From the NCBI GenBank assembly GCA_028829895.1, contig CM054177.1:39615564-39679563 (forward strand): 64,000 nucleotides of DNA. Direction: 5' to 3'. Below, in pieces: positions 11,125 to 22,945 of the stretch. This DNA is from Sinotaia quadrata. Lineage: Eukaryota > Mollusca > Gastropoda > Architaenioglossa > Viviparidae. A program made the position numbers and the translations under genes. Position 1 is the first letter of the stretch, and each line of letters begins with the position of its first letter. The notes under the pieces were generated by a model that had not been told where the DNA came from, ran no database searches, and saw only the letters and a list, made by a program, of their open reading frames with translations.

Positions 11125-11505
11125 GACTATTTCCATCTCATTGTTTCGACATAGCCGTAATTTATATTTCTTTCTCATTGTGTTTCAGTATAGCCGTAAT
11201 TTATTATTTCTTTCTCATTGTGTTTCAGTATAGCTGTAATTTATTCTTCTCGCTGAGTCTCATATAGCTGTAATTTATTCTTCTCGCTGAGTCTCATATA
11301 GACGTAATTAATTCTTCTCGCTGTGTCTCAGCATAGCCGAAATTTATTATATCTTTCTCATTGTCACTCAACATAGCTGTACTTTGTAATTTCCTTCTCG
11401 CTGTGTCTCAGCATAGCCGTAATTTATTATCTGCTTCTGACTGTGTCTCAGAATAACAATTAATTTATTATCTACTTCCCACTGTGCCTCAGCATAGCCC
11501 TAGTT
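11125..11505. repeat. About 48-bp minisatellite
   Basis: Seven or eight diverged units follow tctcattgtgtttcagtata, then gccgtaatttattatttctt. The middle copies (cttctcgctgagtctcatat) form a distinct subgroup. Confidence 0.9.
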
Positions 11506-12019
11506 TAAAGATTTTCCAAAGAATTGTTTATGTTACTCAAAATTGTTTCTCAAACAAACAGAAATGCGCTGACGTAATTTAATGATTGTTCACTTAAACA
11601 AATGGAAGTTGTGTTTATGTAATCTGAAAATTGATCTTTCAAAGAAATAGAAGTAATGTTTTAATGTAATTTAAAGTTTGTTCAAACAAAACAAAAGGTC
11701 CAGTTAGGAAACTAAAAGATTTTAGAAACAATAAAACACCTTCAATGTTGTATGTTTAGAAAAAGAAAAGATGTTTGCCAAATATTGTAATTTCCTGTTA
11801 CAAAAAAAAATGCTTACTTAATTCAAACAAATAAATAAGTAAATATTTTTGTTCTTGTAATTTTGATGATTGCTTCTTTAAAAGTAAATATTATGCGCCT
11901 AATTTAAAGAGTATTTCTTTAAATATATGAAGGTTATATGATTTCACAGAGGTTGTTGTTGACAATGTGACTTAAAAATGATTGATTTCACTGACAGGCA
12001 GAAGTTGTTGATGTTCTCG

Positions 12020-12225
12020 TAACTTAAAAATTGTTCTAATTGAAAGTCATTGCAAATTAAAACTTGTTCTAATTGAAAGTTATTACAAATTAAAACTTGT
12101 TCTAAATGAAAGTTATTGCAAATTTAAAATTGTTCCAATTGAAAGTTATTGCAAATTAATAATTGATCTAATTGAAAGTTATTGCAAATTAATAATTGAT
12201 CTAATTGAAAGTTGGTATTGTAATT
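12020..12225. repeat. About 35-bp minisatellite
   Basis: Five or six units follow aattgaaagttattgcaaat plus taaaacttgttct. More diverged related sequence extends on both sides (about 11520-12300). Confidence 0.85.
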
Positions 12226-12664
12226 TAAAGACCGTTGCTGCAAGTTACCATACACAATTTAAATATTGTTCCTGAAATAAAAGTTTAAATAAATATTTTT
12301 CTACGTGTAACATAAAGATTGTTCATAAGTAATTAAAGCACTCTGTGTAATGTAAAGATAGCTGATTAACAAAATAATAGAGACTGCTCTGCATGCAACT
12401 CAGAGACTATCGATGAACACAATTTCGTGTAATTATAACGTAATGAAATGATATTTTAAACAGGGAGATGATGCAAATATTTTATTTGAAGGACATTATT
12501 ATCATAACTGAGTGAAACAATTTAGGTCAAAACCAGAAATCCGAGCAGTTATATATAATGTAGTGTACAGTCTGACTAATATAGCGAATATCTGAGAATG
12601 TTATAACTTACATATAATATGGTTAATTAATGCACACACCCCTACGGGTATTATATAATATCAA

Positions 12665-12930
12665 CCAACAGCTTCTGACAGAGTAGCACTGACTACACAC
12701 ATATTTACTACATTCACCAACTTCTATCTGACAGAGTAGCACTGACTACATACATATTTACTACATTCACCAACTTCTATCTGACAGAGTAGCACTGACT
12801 ACACACATATTTACTACATTCAACAACTTCTATCTGACAGAGTAGCACTGACTACACACATATTTACTACATTCAACAACTTCTATCTGACAGAGTAGCA
12901 CTGACTACATATGTAGTACATTCAACAACT
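12665..12930. repeat. About 61-bp minisatellite
   Basis: Four nearly identical full units and a partial one carry tctgacagagtagcactgac, then tacacacatatttactac, then attcaccaacttcta. The close similarity suggests recent expansion. Confidence 0.95.
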
Positions 12931-13189
12931 TTGAGTGACAATGTTGCACTCCCAACTTTACGGACGTGGACAGTTATTAATAATTAGAAGTTTTGAACAG
13001 CTCTTGACCAGTGTTAACTTGCACAGTGTCCCTGGAATAAAGCTTTTGCACAAAATAGTCCAATAAGGAATTTACTACCAGTTCACTTCCAGAGAAACAC
13101 CTCTTTTGTACGAAGTAATCCAAAAAGAATTTACACAGGAATTCGTGCTACTAGTGAGACTGACGAAATTCAAGGTTGGTGGTGGTAGT

Positions 13190-14250
13190 TACGATAAAAA
13201 TGTTACGTCACCACTGGAGCTTTCGTGGATCATTTCATCATATGACGTTCTCTGATCTGTAGTGCACCCGTGGGACCTACTCCCCTCACGACTATTGGGG
13301 AGTGCTGGCGATAGTATTGCTGTTGGAGTTTTGTTTTGGTGCTTGCTTGATGTTGTCGTCAGTTGTTGATATTTTAATTTTTTTTTAAAGTCGTTGAGTT
13401 ATGTGTCCCCTATTTCTTGTGTGGGTGGCGTTGAAGTTGTATTTTTGTTCCTGTTGACCGTTGTGGTGTCGGTGGCTGATGTAAGTTGTGAATATTGGTG
13501 AAGAATCTATGTATAGTGCTGTTGTTCGCTCGTCCGTTGCAAAACGTGTCTGGCCGGCAAAGGCGGGCTTTATTCCGGTAATCCGTGGACTAAAGTTGTA
13601 GTTATTGTCGTTCCCGATGTTGAGGGGGAAGGGGGTTGGGAGTAGCACGCCAAATCTGTACTTAGCGTGTACGTGCGCCCTGGATGTAAAACCCCCCTGT
13701 CCTCCTCACTAGTGTTGTTGCTGCTGTCATGGCTGTCCCCGGAGTCCATTGGGATGCATGACGGCGAGCGCTGGTGGCCAGTAAAGGGGTCGAGCAGCAA
13801 TTGAATCATGTCTGCAGTGGGGTGATTAAAGTATCCCCACTGCATGAACTGCGGCTCATTGAGCCAAAATTGCTGTCGTTGTTGTCGGCGGTGGTTTCAT
13901 TGACGTTGTTGTTGTTGCTTTTGCTGATGTAGCTGCTGTTGCTGACTCTGATGTTGTCACTGTTGTTGTTTGGGGTTTTGTTCTGCTGTTTGGTTGTCTG
14001 TTGTTGCTTTTGATGGGGTCTCCGGTAATGGTGAGAGAGGGGGAGCCTCGATCTCAGTTGATACAATTTCTTGCTTGGTGCGGTATGTACGATTTTTTCT
14101 TTCCTTGCTGTAGATGTAGTTTGTGTGTTGGCGATTTCAACGTTTTCTTCTTGTAGTTGTCATCTTTGTTGGCGATTTTGAGATTTTCTTCTTGGTGTCA
14201 TCTTTGTTGAACTAGTGACACTCATTTTAAAGAAAAGGCTACTTCAATAT
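13190..14250 (-). mobile_element. LINE ORF1-like fragment, decayed
   Basis: Three overlapping minus-strand frames (14066-13806, 13845-13570 and 13648-13385) join, with frameshifts, into one decayed low-complexity N/Q/T-rich protein. It holds APPLSPLPETPSK, MQWGYFNHPTADMIQLLL, NNTSEEDRGVLHPG and FSPRITGIKPAFAGQTRF. The same blocks recur in the same order in the plus-strand fragment at 26.8-28.6 kb (LEAPPLSPLPEMPPRS, NNTTSEEAGG, TLGTYLVCY), so this is a repeat family. ORF1/Gag of a non-LTR retrotransposon is inferred from the low-complexity protein type and nearby RT remains; no zinc knuckle was seen. Confidence 0.6.
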
Positions 14251-14997
14251 ACTTGCTTTCCAAATTGACTATCTTATTAGATGTACATAACTGAACTAGT
14301 GATGCGAATTTATTAATTAATAAGTGGTAAAGTTCTGCCATTGCATTGTGATATTCCAGTTAAGCTAAACAGACAGGGAAACTCCAAAATAAAAAGGTAA
14401 AAATCACATTTGAAATCCATAGCTTAAAAAGTAAAATGATAATAAATCTGTTTAATTATTTAAAATGTATTTCAAATTATAATTAAGGAATGTGACCTTC
14501 ATCCATTCACTCTGTATCAAAGAAAAAACATATTATGGTTAAGGTAGTCAAAGTGTGCCAAAACAAGGCCCATAATTTCAATGAAATGGCATTATACCTA
14601 CACCACGAAAAAATTGCTTGACAGGAATTTTGTTTTTCTAAAAAATGAAAATGGTTTTATTTGTCAAACTACATGTTAATAAAACATTCTATCAAAATAA
14701 AGTATATTTACACATTTGTATCGTGACAACTCAAGGGTCTATTAACAACTCAAACGCATCAATACATTCTTATTGCAAACCACCTTTTACACATACGAAC
14801 CTAATGTTTTAATTTTTTTTACAAACTTGAAAGGTTTTCTAAAATTTGATTTCCCCCTATTTTAAAATCTGCTATACTGAAACACAATAGTAATTAACTA
14901 TGCTTTAAGCCTGCACTGGCAGAGTGAGAAGAGCATGTTAAATTTAAAAGAAAAGTAATATGGAGTGAAATTATATTTTATGTTTAATAGATTTTCA
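14251..14997. other. AT-rich DNA, no feature
   Basis: Nothing coding or repetitive is supported here beyond short A/T runs. Confidence 0.4.
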
Positions 14998-15030
14998 TGC
15001 GCGCGCGCGCACGCACACATACACACACAC

Positions 15031-15112
<82 letters not shown>
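14998..15112. repeat. Compound microsatellite (GC)n(CA)n(TC)n(CA)n
   Basis: A short alternating GC run (Z-DNA prone) is followed by CA, about 19 TC and about 17 CA dinucleotides. Confidence 0.97.
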
Positions 15113-15113
<1 letters not shown>

Positions 15114-15234
15114 TACTTTTCCTTGAGAAAAAAACATACTTATACTTGAATGTGGGCGTATTTATTATAATGAATGTTTCCAGCACATTGTTTACAGACA
15201 GCAATGTTGTTTTCCACGAATGATGACACTAAAA

Positions 15235-15238
<4 letters not shown>

Positions 15239-15305
<67 letters not shown>

Positions 15306-15404
15306 ACACACATACCACACACACACACACGCATGCACGCACATACACGCACATACACGCACATACACACAGACGCGCACGCACACACACACACACATAC
15401 ACAC
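15239..15404. repeat. (CA)n microsatellite
   Basis: About 30 uninterrupted CA dinucleotides are followed by impure CA with ta, gca and cgca interruptions. Frames reading HTHTHT or VCVCVC on either strand are artefacts. Confidence 0.98.
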
Positions 15405-16022
15405 ATATTCAGTGGATACAGTCTGTGTAGTATATGCTGAGATTTTTTAAAAAAACATAATAAACCTAAAATACATAGAAATTCAAACACAAACATCTGA
15501 GAAGTATTTTTTTCATATTTTTATTCAATAACTCTTGTTTTTAAATGTGAAGGCCAACTATTACTTAGTCATTCTATTCTGTGTAATGATAGGCTTAACT
15601 CATTAATAATTTCAAGAATGTTTATTTCAATCATCTAAAATATAAAAGAGTTTATACTAAAAAGTTATTATAATAAATATCAAATTAATTAAATATAATT
15701 ATATCATTTGCAATGTTTAATTAATACTTATTAAAAAATAATGAAGGTTTCAGCGCTGTTGTGTTTGTCTGGTATTTTCAAAACGGTTGCACTGAAACTT
15801 CTGTTAGAGACACATCAGCAATGTTTGCTTTTATTATTTTTTTTTCTTGCTGCCCACAGGAGGTGCAGTAGACTTTTCATCCTGGAATGTTCTCAGTCTT
15901 GGTTGGTTCCTGTGAGGACTTGCTCTCCTAATTTTTTTCTGGAGATGATTGGTAGTTGGTATTGCATTAGTGTTGGTGGTACTTAGGTCGTTCACTGGTG
16001 TTCGTGAATAGTTGCCGTGTGT
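15405..16022. other. AT-rich DNA with a possible LINE trace
   Basis: Nothing firm is present. On the minus strand around 15740-15990 a few words (ADVSLTEV) are faintly like a LINE endonuclease, but there are stops and no catalytic motif, so it is not called. Confidence 0.3.
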
Positions 16023-16033
16023 TTGTTTGTGTG

Positions 16034-16118
<85 letters not shown>
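16023..16118. repeat. (GT)n/(GTGC)n microsatellite
   Basis: GT repeats flank a block of seven gtgc units, followed by about 20 pure GT dinucleotides. The strand bias is opposite to the (CA)n array 0.6 kb away, so the two could pair as an inverted repeat. Confidence 0.97.
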
Positions 16119-16121
<3 letters not shown>

Positions 16122-16539
16122 GTTTTTAAGTTGGCCTTTTTGTTTTAGGGTGAATATAATGTGTTTGTTTCCATTTGTGAGTGTGTATGAATGAGATTTT
16201 GGTTAGGGTGGGTGTTCTGTTTTTGTTCCCAATAGTAAGAGTGTATATGCAGTTTAGTACTTTTTATTTATTTTTATTATTTTTTATGTTGGTTTAATGT
16301 GTCTAGTTACTGGGTGGGTGGCTTTTGTTCAAGGTGGGTATAGTGAGTTCGTTTTCAGTTGGGTGTGTGTATCTGTATTTGTTGGGGATTTGGGGGTGGG
16401 GGGTGGGGGGAGGTTGTTGGTTGTTTCGGTATTGGTTAGCTTTTGTTCAAGATGGGTGGAGGGGGGCTGTAGAATAATTTTTGTTTGTTTATTTATTTTG
16501 TTTGTTTTTTTTCTGGGTGATTAGGACTCTTACTCATTT

Positions 16540-18600
16540 TATAGTAGGTGTAATGTGATTTTTTCCGATTGGAAAAGTGTTAGTGCGGACTGATCATATC
16601 CTCTTTTCTTTGGGGTGGGAAGAGTAGGGAGTGGGTGGTGAAAGGTAGATGTAGTAATGTTACTGTTGGTTTCATTATTTCTTAATCTTAGTGGGTAGGG
16701 CAATGTAACGGGAAGTATTCTATAGTGTTGTCTATTTTGCAGGGGGTGCATGGTTTAGTTTGGCTTATGGGTGTATAATGTAGAGTTTTGTTTTAGTCTG
16801 TTGATTACTCGGGTATAGGTGATGCGTTTGGTGTTTATGAGTGTGTGTGTGTTCTTTCTTAAATATGTTGGTGATTTGTAAGTGTATTTCTGTTTTGTGG
16901 TGTGGTGGCTTTTAGCTGTTTGCCATGTAGTGCTCCAAAGTTTGCTCCCCTGTCTGCATTTTCACTTCCTGCTATATTGTAGTGGCTGGGGATCCACATT
17001 AGTATTGTTTCAATGACTTTTGCTTGGAGCTTGTCAACTTCGATGTTTATTTGGGACATGATGCATGTTCTGATTGAGAGGAAAGGGTTTTAAAGACATT
17101 CTAGTGATGTTAGTGAATCAGTTAGTATGAAGATTTGCTTAGTTGTGTTTGGGGTTGTGTCTTGTGCGAGCGCAAGTGCTTTTATCATGGCAATTAGCTA
17201 TGTTGTTAGAATCGAGTAAGCTTTGTTTAGTTTGAAGGTAATTAGCTTTGCTGTTAGAATCGAGTGAGCTTTGTTTAGTCTGAAGGTGTACGTTCCTGTT
17301 TGGGTGTGTACAGCTGCTCCTGTCCCTACATTTTGTTTGGATCCATCTGTGTGTATCTAATGGTGATTATCTATATGCTATGTGCTTCAGAGAGTCTTTT
17401 TGTTTGATTGCGAAGAGGGGGGGGGATACTTTTGTTGTTGTTTGTTTGTTTGTTGTTGTTTTTTTGTTTGTTTTTGAGGGTGGGGGGCCTTGAAGTAATG
17501 TAAAGTCTGCGTGTGGAGAGGTAATTCTCCACGGGGAAGGTGGATGGGTCGATAGGGTGGGGAGTCAATTGTAATTTTGTTTAGGTTGTGTTAGAAGTTA
17601 TTAGTAGTTTCATAAGGTGGTAGGGTGGTTGTCTGCTGTCATCTCATTTTTTTCGTGGTCTGGGTCTGCGGTATTCTTTTTTTTAGTGTTTTGTAGGTGT
17701 GTATTAGTGGGGAGGGAGTCTCCATGAGAGGCTGGTCTTGCCCATAGTTTGAGTATTTGCTTGGTGCGTCTTTTTATTCGTGTGAGGTGGCCTGTTTGTA
17801 GAGATCTGTTATTTTTGTGTTTGGTAATGCGTGCATGCTTTGTTTTGTAATGATTGAAGGGTTTTAATATGTGGGTTGTTTGAAGCTGTGTGTGTTGTGC
17901 TTCTATTGTCCATGACTGTGGATTTGGTGGCTAACAGGAGTGTTTGGGTGTCGGCGCTCTAGTTTCTGCCCTTGGTGGAGCGCAGTTGGTTTGAGTTTTG
18001 TTCAGTCTCTGTATTGTGTTGTTGTAATGTTGGTGAAAATTAATGTTTTCATCGAAAGCGATGCCCAGGAATTTGAGTGCCTTTTTGTAATTGATGATAG
18101 TGGGTTTTTTTTGTATAGTCTTGGATATATTTTTTTCTTTTGTGAGGAAAAATCCATAGCCTTTGGTTTCTTTGTTGGGCCAAGTCTAAGCACTATGTTT
18201 CCGTCCATCGAGATTTTCTAGTGTTCATTTGAGGTGTTGTGTTATTTTCGCTGGGTTCTTGTGGGTACAATATAATGATGAATCATCTGCAAATTTTGTA
18301 ATGAGTGTTTTGGTTCCTTCGATGGTTGTATCTAGGTCACCTGTGGCTGTGTTGAAAAGTGCGGGGCTAAGCGCTCTTCCTTGGTGGGGCGTTTCATGTG
18401 TGATTGGACGTGGTGTGGATTTTGAGTGTTGTACGTGGAAGGTGCGACCTAGTAAGAAATTTTTGATAGGTGTAGTGCTTTGATTGGAATGATGGGTGCC
18501 ATGATGTGTCAAATGCTTGAGTTTATTGAAGAAGATGGCAGGATGCCCATATCCAGGGAAACTACTCTTGAGTATTCATTCAATAAAATGTTTGAAAGTG
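16540..18600 (-). mobile_element. 5'-truncated LINE ORF2: reverse transcriptase and RNase H remains
   Basis: Read on the minus strand from about 18600 downward, the sequence shows the C-terminal half of a reverse transcriptase. It has TPIKNFLLGRTFHVQ, then HQGRALSPALFN (the PQG-xx-LSP-LFN block), then the polymerase box KFADDSSLY (F/YADD). A thumb-like region follows, with MDFSSQKKK. Around 17100-16860 comes an RNase H-like stretch with FILTDSLTSL, MWIPSHYNIAG and ENADRGA, as in LINEs of the Jockey/I group. Several frameshifts and stops show it is dead. The endonuclease and 5' part are missing. The plus-strand frames overlapping it are shadows. Confidence 0.82.
17192..17287. repeat. 48-bp tandem duplication inside the LINE RNase H region
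   Basis: Two copies of aattagctttgctgttagaa followed by tcgagtgagctttgtttag are present. The length is a multiple of three, so the duplication is in frame with the RNase H reading. Confidence 0.9.
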
Positions 18601-18727
18601 ATTACTACTGATCTAAAGCATTGTCATTGTTGTTTTAAGTTCATTCATCTATAAAGTAATAAATGCACATTTGTAAATTATAATACGTATTTATTAGGTG
18701 TTGCTTAATTAGTACTAACAGGATAGA

Positions 18728-18755
18728 GCGCATGCGCTTGTATTCAACGGAAGTG
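18728..18755 (+). promoter_or_regulatory. NRF1 palindrome and ETS site, candidate TJAP1 promoter
   Basis: A perfect NRF1 core (GCGCATGCGC, 18728-18737) is followed eleven bases later by CGGAAGTG (18748-18755), an ETS/GABP-type site. This pair is typical of TATA-less housekeeping promoters. It sits about 4.1 kb upstream of the first TJAP1 coding exon on the same strand, with no other gene between. The binding-site match is seen; the promoter role is inferred. Confidence 0.55.
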
Positions 18756-18915
18756 CATCGTCGTAATAGTGACAGCAGGATAAAGGAAGTCTACACTTTC
18801 GCATTCACTATTTTCGTCCAAGATTACTCGTACAGAATGTGAATGTCTTTTCACAAACCAACAAAAGATAATATCAATAGTCATTTTCTAAACTTGTGCT
18901 GAAGAGCTAACCGCG
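18756..18915 (+). other. Candidate non-coding first exon of TJAP1
   Basis: Locally GC-richer unique sequence runs from the NRF1/ETS sites to a plausible donor (ACCGCG|GTATGA, exon end 18915). It would splice to the acceptor at 22836. No convincing start codon in a long frame is present, so it would be 5' UTR. Confidence 0.4.
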
Positions 18916-19131
18916 GTATGATTGTTTTAACCAACGTTAGTTAGATTTCATGTATTACTACTGTTAATGTTATACATAACATACATTGATATTTTGATAA
19001 TACAGGCATAGATATATATACTAATTCCTATAGTATAGGCCTACAACTGGCAGTTGCTACTGCTAAGTACTGCATGATTTTGAAACTGTTTTTATCTAGA
19101 TATGTTCAGCAATAGATCATACTATTACTAT

Positions 19132-19700
19132 TGAGATATGTTGTAACTAATGTAAGAATTAAAGCTGATAACATTTTGAGATAATCACCCTTGGAGTTGG
19201 ATTAGAAGTTGCGTTGATGTTAATAATAATACTTCCTAAAGAACTGTAACTGTAAGACAATTTAGGAATTAGTATTTATTAATGAGATGGTAGCAGAAGA
19301 TCTGCCAACACACCCGTCTTGAAAATTCTGGAGCAATGACTACATTTGTTAATTTTGACATAGTAGGAGCCTACCCAATAAGCAACCGCTAACAAACATG
19401 GCCTAAGCATTTAGAACTTTTGAGATATGTTGTAAGAATTAAAGCTGATAAAATTTTGAGACAATCACCCTTGGATTAGAAGTTGTGTTGATGTTAATAA
19501 TAATACTTCCTAAAGAACTGTAACTCATCTAACTGTAAGACAATTTAGGAATTAGTATTTATTAATGAGATGGTAGCAGAAGATCTGCCAACACACCCGT
19601 CTTGAAAATTCTGGAGCAATGACTACATTTGTTAATTTTGACATAGTAGGAGCCTACCCAATAGGCAACCGCAAACAAACATGGCCTAAGCATTTAGAAC
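19132..19700. repeat. About 289-bp direct tandem duplication
   Basis: Two adjacent copies (starting 19132 and 19421) are nearly identical, including gatggtagcagaagatctgc and aggagcctacccaata. They differ by a few substitutions and small indels. The duplication lies in the inferred first intron of TJAP1. Confidence 0.95.
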
Positions 19701-22700
19701 AGCTTTGAGCTTGTTATCTTGATTTGTCCATAATTGACACTTAAATAGATATCATTAGAGGAGTAGACAAACTGTCAATCTTTGAAGTTACTTATAATTT
19801 ATATCTTAATTATTAATTTCTTTTAAAACATAAAATATACATTTATTAACTGAATTACATATACAGTTTGCTGACTAAATAATCAAGTTATTTTAATAAA
19901 GGTGCTTTCTTAATAATAATATTTATTTGTAAGCATGCTTTACTGAACTTTTCAATAAGAAATTAAAAGTAATTAGTTATACTAGAACTAGTAGAAGAAC
20001 AATATATGGAAAATCCTAGTTCAGTGAAGACTGCATATATACATTCATTCTTTAAATTTCTAATTTCACAGTTTCCTAGGCATTCAGTAAATTAATGTAT
20101 TAAGATATTTGATTAACACAATTGTAAAAGTGGGATAACCATTGCTATTAATAAGTATTAAAAGTATTATCATTATGTGACAGTATCATGACACAGCTAA
20201 TTCAAACCATTTTTGTATATAGATATCAAAGTGAGTTAAATATTTAATGTTAAAATTAAATAGGTAATAACAATTTGAGTTAAATATTTAATCAATGTAA
20301 TAATACTAATATCAAATTTAGTGAAATATTTACTATTAAAAAGGTAATATTTATATATTCAAATGAATATGTTCTTGCATTAAGCATTATTTGCAGCAGG
20401 CATAAATATTAACAAGATCTTTAAATTATAATTATCTCATTTATTTTAAGGTTTCATTAAACAACAAGCACATTTCTTTTAGTTTGCTTCTGTTTGCATT
20501 ATAAATATAATCAAGACTGCAGTCTACTCTTATGTTTTATTGTTGATCATGTTGATGTTGCTATTTCCAAAATTGCTGGTCACAATAACTAAGCATTAAT
20601 AAATAATGCTAACCAAAAAATAACAAACAAAACAAATATACGTTATAACAGTTAGAAAATTAACTTGCCACAGGTTGATGTTTATTGTTGTATGTTATAG
20701 GAAAAAAAACCAGACCATTTGCCTGGGCAGGCATCATTTTCACTAAAGTTTCAACTAGTTTTAAATAGGGCAGGCAGATATATTTTGTGGAAAGCAAAAT
20801 AGTATTTTTATGGTTGGTGGTGTTTAAAAAAAACTATTCATGCAGATTGGTACAATTGCAGCAGTCTGATTTGTAAAATTTTTAGATGCTGTTTTGGGGA
20901 TTAATTTTGAACATAAATCTTTCAGGCAAATGATCATTAAATAGATTAGAAATATGCATTTGAAAGTTGGACAGACCTGTATACTATTTAACACATTTTA
21001 CATTATAAGTAATTTTTCTTCATTAGAAAGATATGTTCAGCTATCATTTTATTTTCCTTTTATGATCATTTCTCAGCTGATTTTCACTTACACATAGAAA
21101 CTCCAGCTAACCCACTTAAAGATTTTCACCATTTCTGGCCACTGAACTTGCTTTGTTTTTTATGATTTCATATTCTATTTGATCGCCAGTTTGTATTATA
21201 TATTCATTACTATTTTTACCATAAGTAACACTTTTTCCAGAATTTTTAAATTATGTTTTTAAATGTCCTACTTTTGTGATTCAACTCGATCTTGTATTAT
21301 AACTATAAGTTGTAATAGTTTTCTAACTTATCACACTATACATAAAACAACAAATTATATACATATATTTCTCCACATTTAGGTCTTTTTTATACAGTGC
21401 ATAATATTTTGCTTTTTTTTTTTTTTGTATCTTATATTTTTCACATAATATTTTATTTTATTTTTTTAAATGCCATCATAAAAGCTCATTTAATTGTGAT
21501 AAATCGATGTATACTCATATCACTTTTGTTCTGTTCTATTGAATCTGTTAAACTGAAACTTGGCATATCATCTTGTATTGAAATGTGTATTTACATTTAT
21601 TAATTTTACCTTCTATTTTGTCATTTATTGCATGATTTGTAGTTCTGTTTGTTTTGTCTTTTAGGAAGGTTTGAGCTAGAGATTATGCACATTCTATATA
21701 TATATATATATTTCCTTCTATTCTCACGTTGATTACAAAATCGATTTACATGTATTATTGACTGCTAATCCTGAACTGTAAAAGGGTAATTAACTCATTC
21801 TTATCATGCTTTGAAAGGCTTTTATCAATTTATGACATGTTAATCTATCAACATTGTCACAAAAGATACGCACGACATTTTAAAATATTTTGGGATCAAG
21901 TATTATAGAAAAATTAATAAATATATAATATTCTTCAACAATCACTTCACTGTAAGTCACCTCCTACAACCACATTTTTTTTCTCACACCCCATTTAAGA
22001 AAATAACTTTTTCTAGAGTTAGTGGAGAGAAACTATGAACAAATATTCATACAGCAAAATAAATTTTGCTTAAAGCAAGGAGTTAATTTAACAATTAGTA
22101 TCAAATAAAGTTGTTACTAGATAGGCAAATTCCATTATATTTTCGTGATTTTGAATATAATATTGTTTAGCAGTAGTCAATTTTGATGTGTTATATAGTG
22201 TACTATATTATGGTTAGTTTTGTTTTTCAGTTTGCCAGTAATAATAATATCTATGTTATGTATAATCATCCAATTTTGTATATAATTATTTCAAAGATTA
22301 ATTGCACTGTAAACAACTTTGATAAGTCTAGTTTCTGTTTTGAAATTATTCTTTTCCAACTAATCTTTTTTATATCATTAGTTTATTCCCAACTGATTTA
22401 TAATAATATATATTCATTTAATTTATATTGGTTGTTTTGAAGCACATTGTGATTATGAATTCTAACTAATTATGTATTCATCTTGGTAAGCAATAAATAT
22501 TTTTATTTTTTTAATTCACTGGTTATCATGGCAATATTATGTTATTCTCCAAATGACATTACACATCATATATTCATTTAGAGCATATTGTAGTTTTGTG
22601 CAGCTATTACTAGTCAAACTAGGTATTTTTTCCTAGAAAAATGTGATGCAATTCTAGGGATCTAACTGCTCCAAAAGGCCCACCTCAATGAGCTAACAAT

Positions 22701-22835
22701 AGTATTAACATAATCTTTAATATGAATTTGACTGTTTGATTTATTCTTCATTTTAAAAATATATATATTTCTGCTGCATCCTTCAGTAGTTTTTCTATTT
22801 AAAAGTCTGTTATGTTTTACTTTTCTCTTTTTCAG
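19701..22835 (+). other. TJAP1 inferred 5' intron, unique AT-rich DNA
   Basis: This is very AT-rich sequence with long T runs. No exon, RNA gene or clear repeat was found. Short frames at 21397-21603 and 22183-22440 translate low-complexity hydrophobic residues, as random AT-rich DNA does. Confidence 0.45.
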
Positions 22836-22876
22836 TTTTGCCATGTTACTTTCATTTGAATGTTCTTACAACTGCT

Positions 22877-22945
22877 ATGGAATTCCATTTGCAAGGTCAT
22901 CGTCGTTCAGTTTCTGAAGCATCAACCATGCCCCTTGTTTGCAGA
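22877..22945 (+). CDS. TJAP1: TJAP1 coding exon 1
   Basis: Acceptor TTTTTCAG ends at 22835, and 41 bases of possible 5' UTR precede the ATG. The exon encodes 23 residues (MEFHLQGHRR to MPLVCR) and ends at donor GTATGC in phase 0. It joins in frame to the next exon to make the CRECGCSC run. There is no in-frame stop between 22836 and the ATG. Confidence 0.65.

Noticed and set aside
15140..15496. Frames rich in VCVCVC or HTHTHT
   Set aside because: They are translations of the CA/GT microsatellite.
15741..15990. Faint LINE endonuclease similarity on the minus strand
   Set aside because: Only a few words match, with stops and no catalytic motif; it is also downstream of RNase H, the wrong order for one element.
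18229..18483. Plus-strand frame over the reverse transcriptase region
   Set aside because: It is a shadow of the minus-strand RT, which carries the FADD motif.
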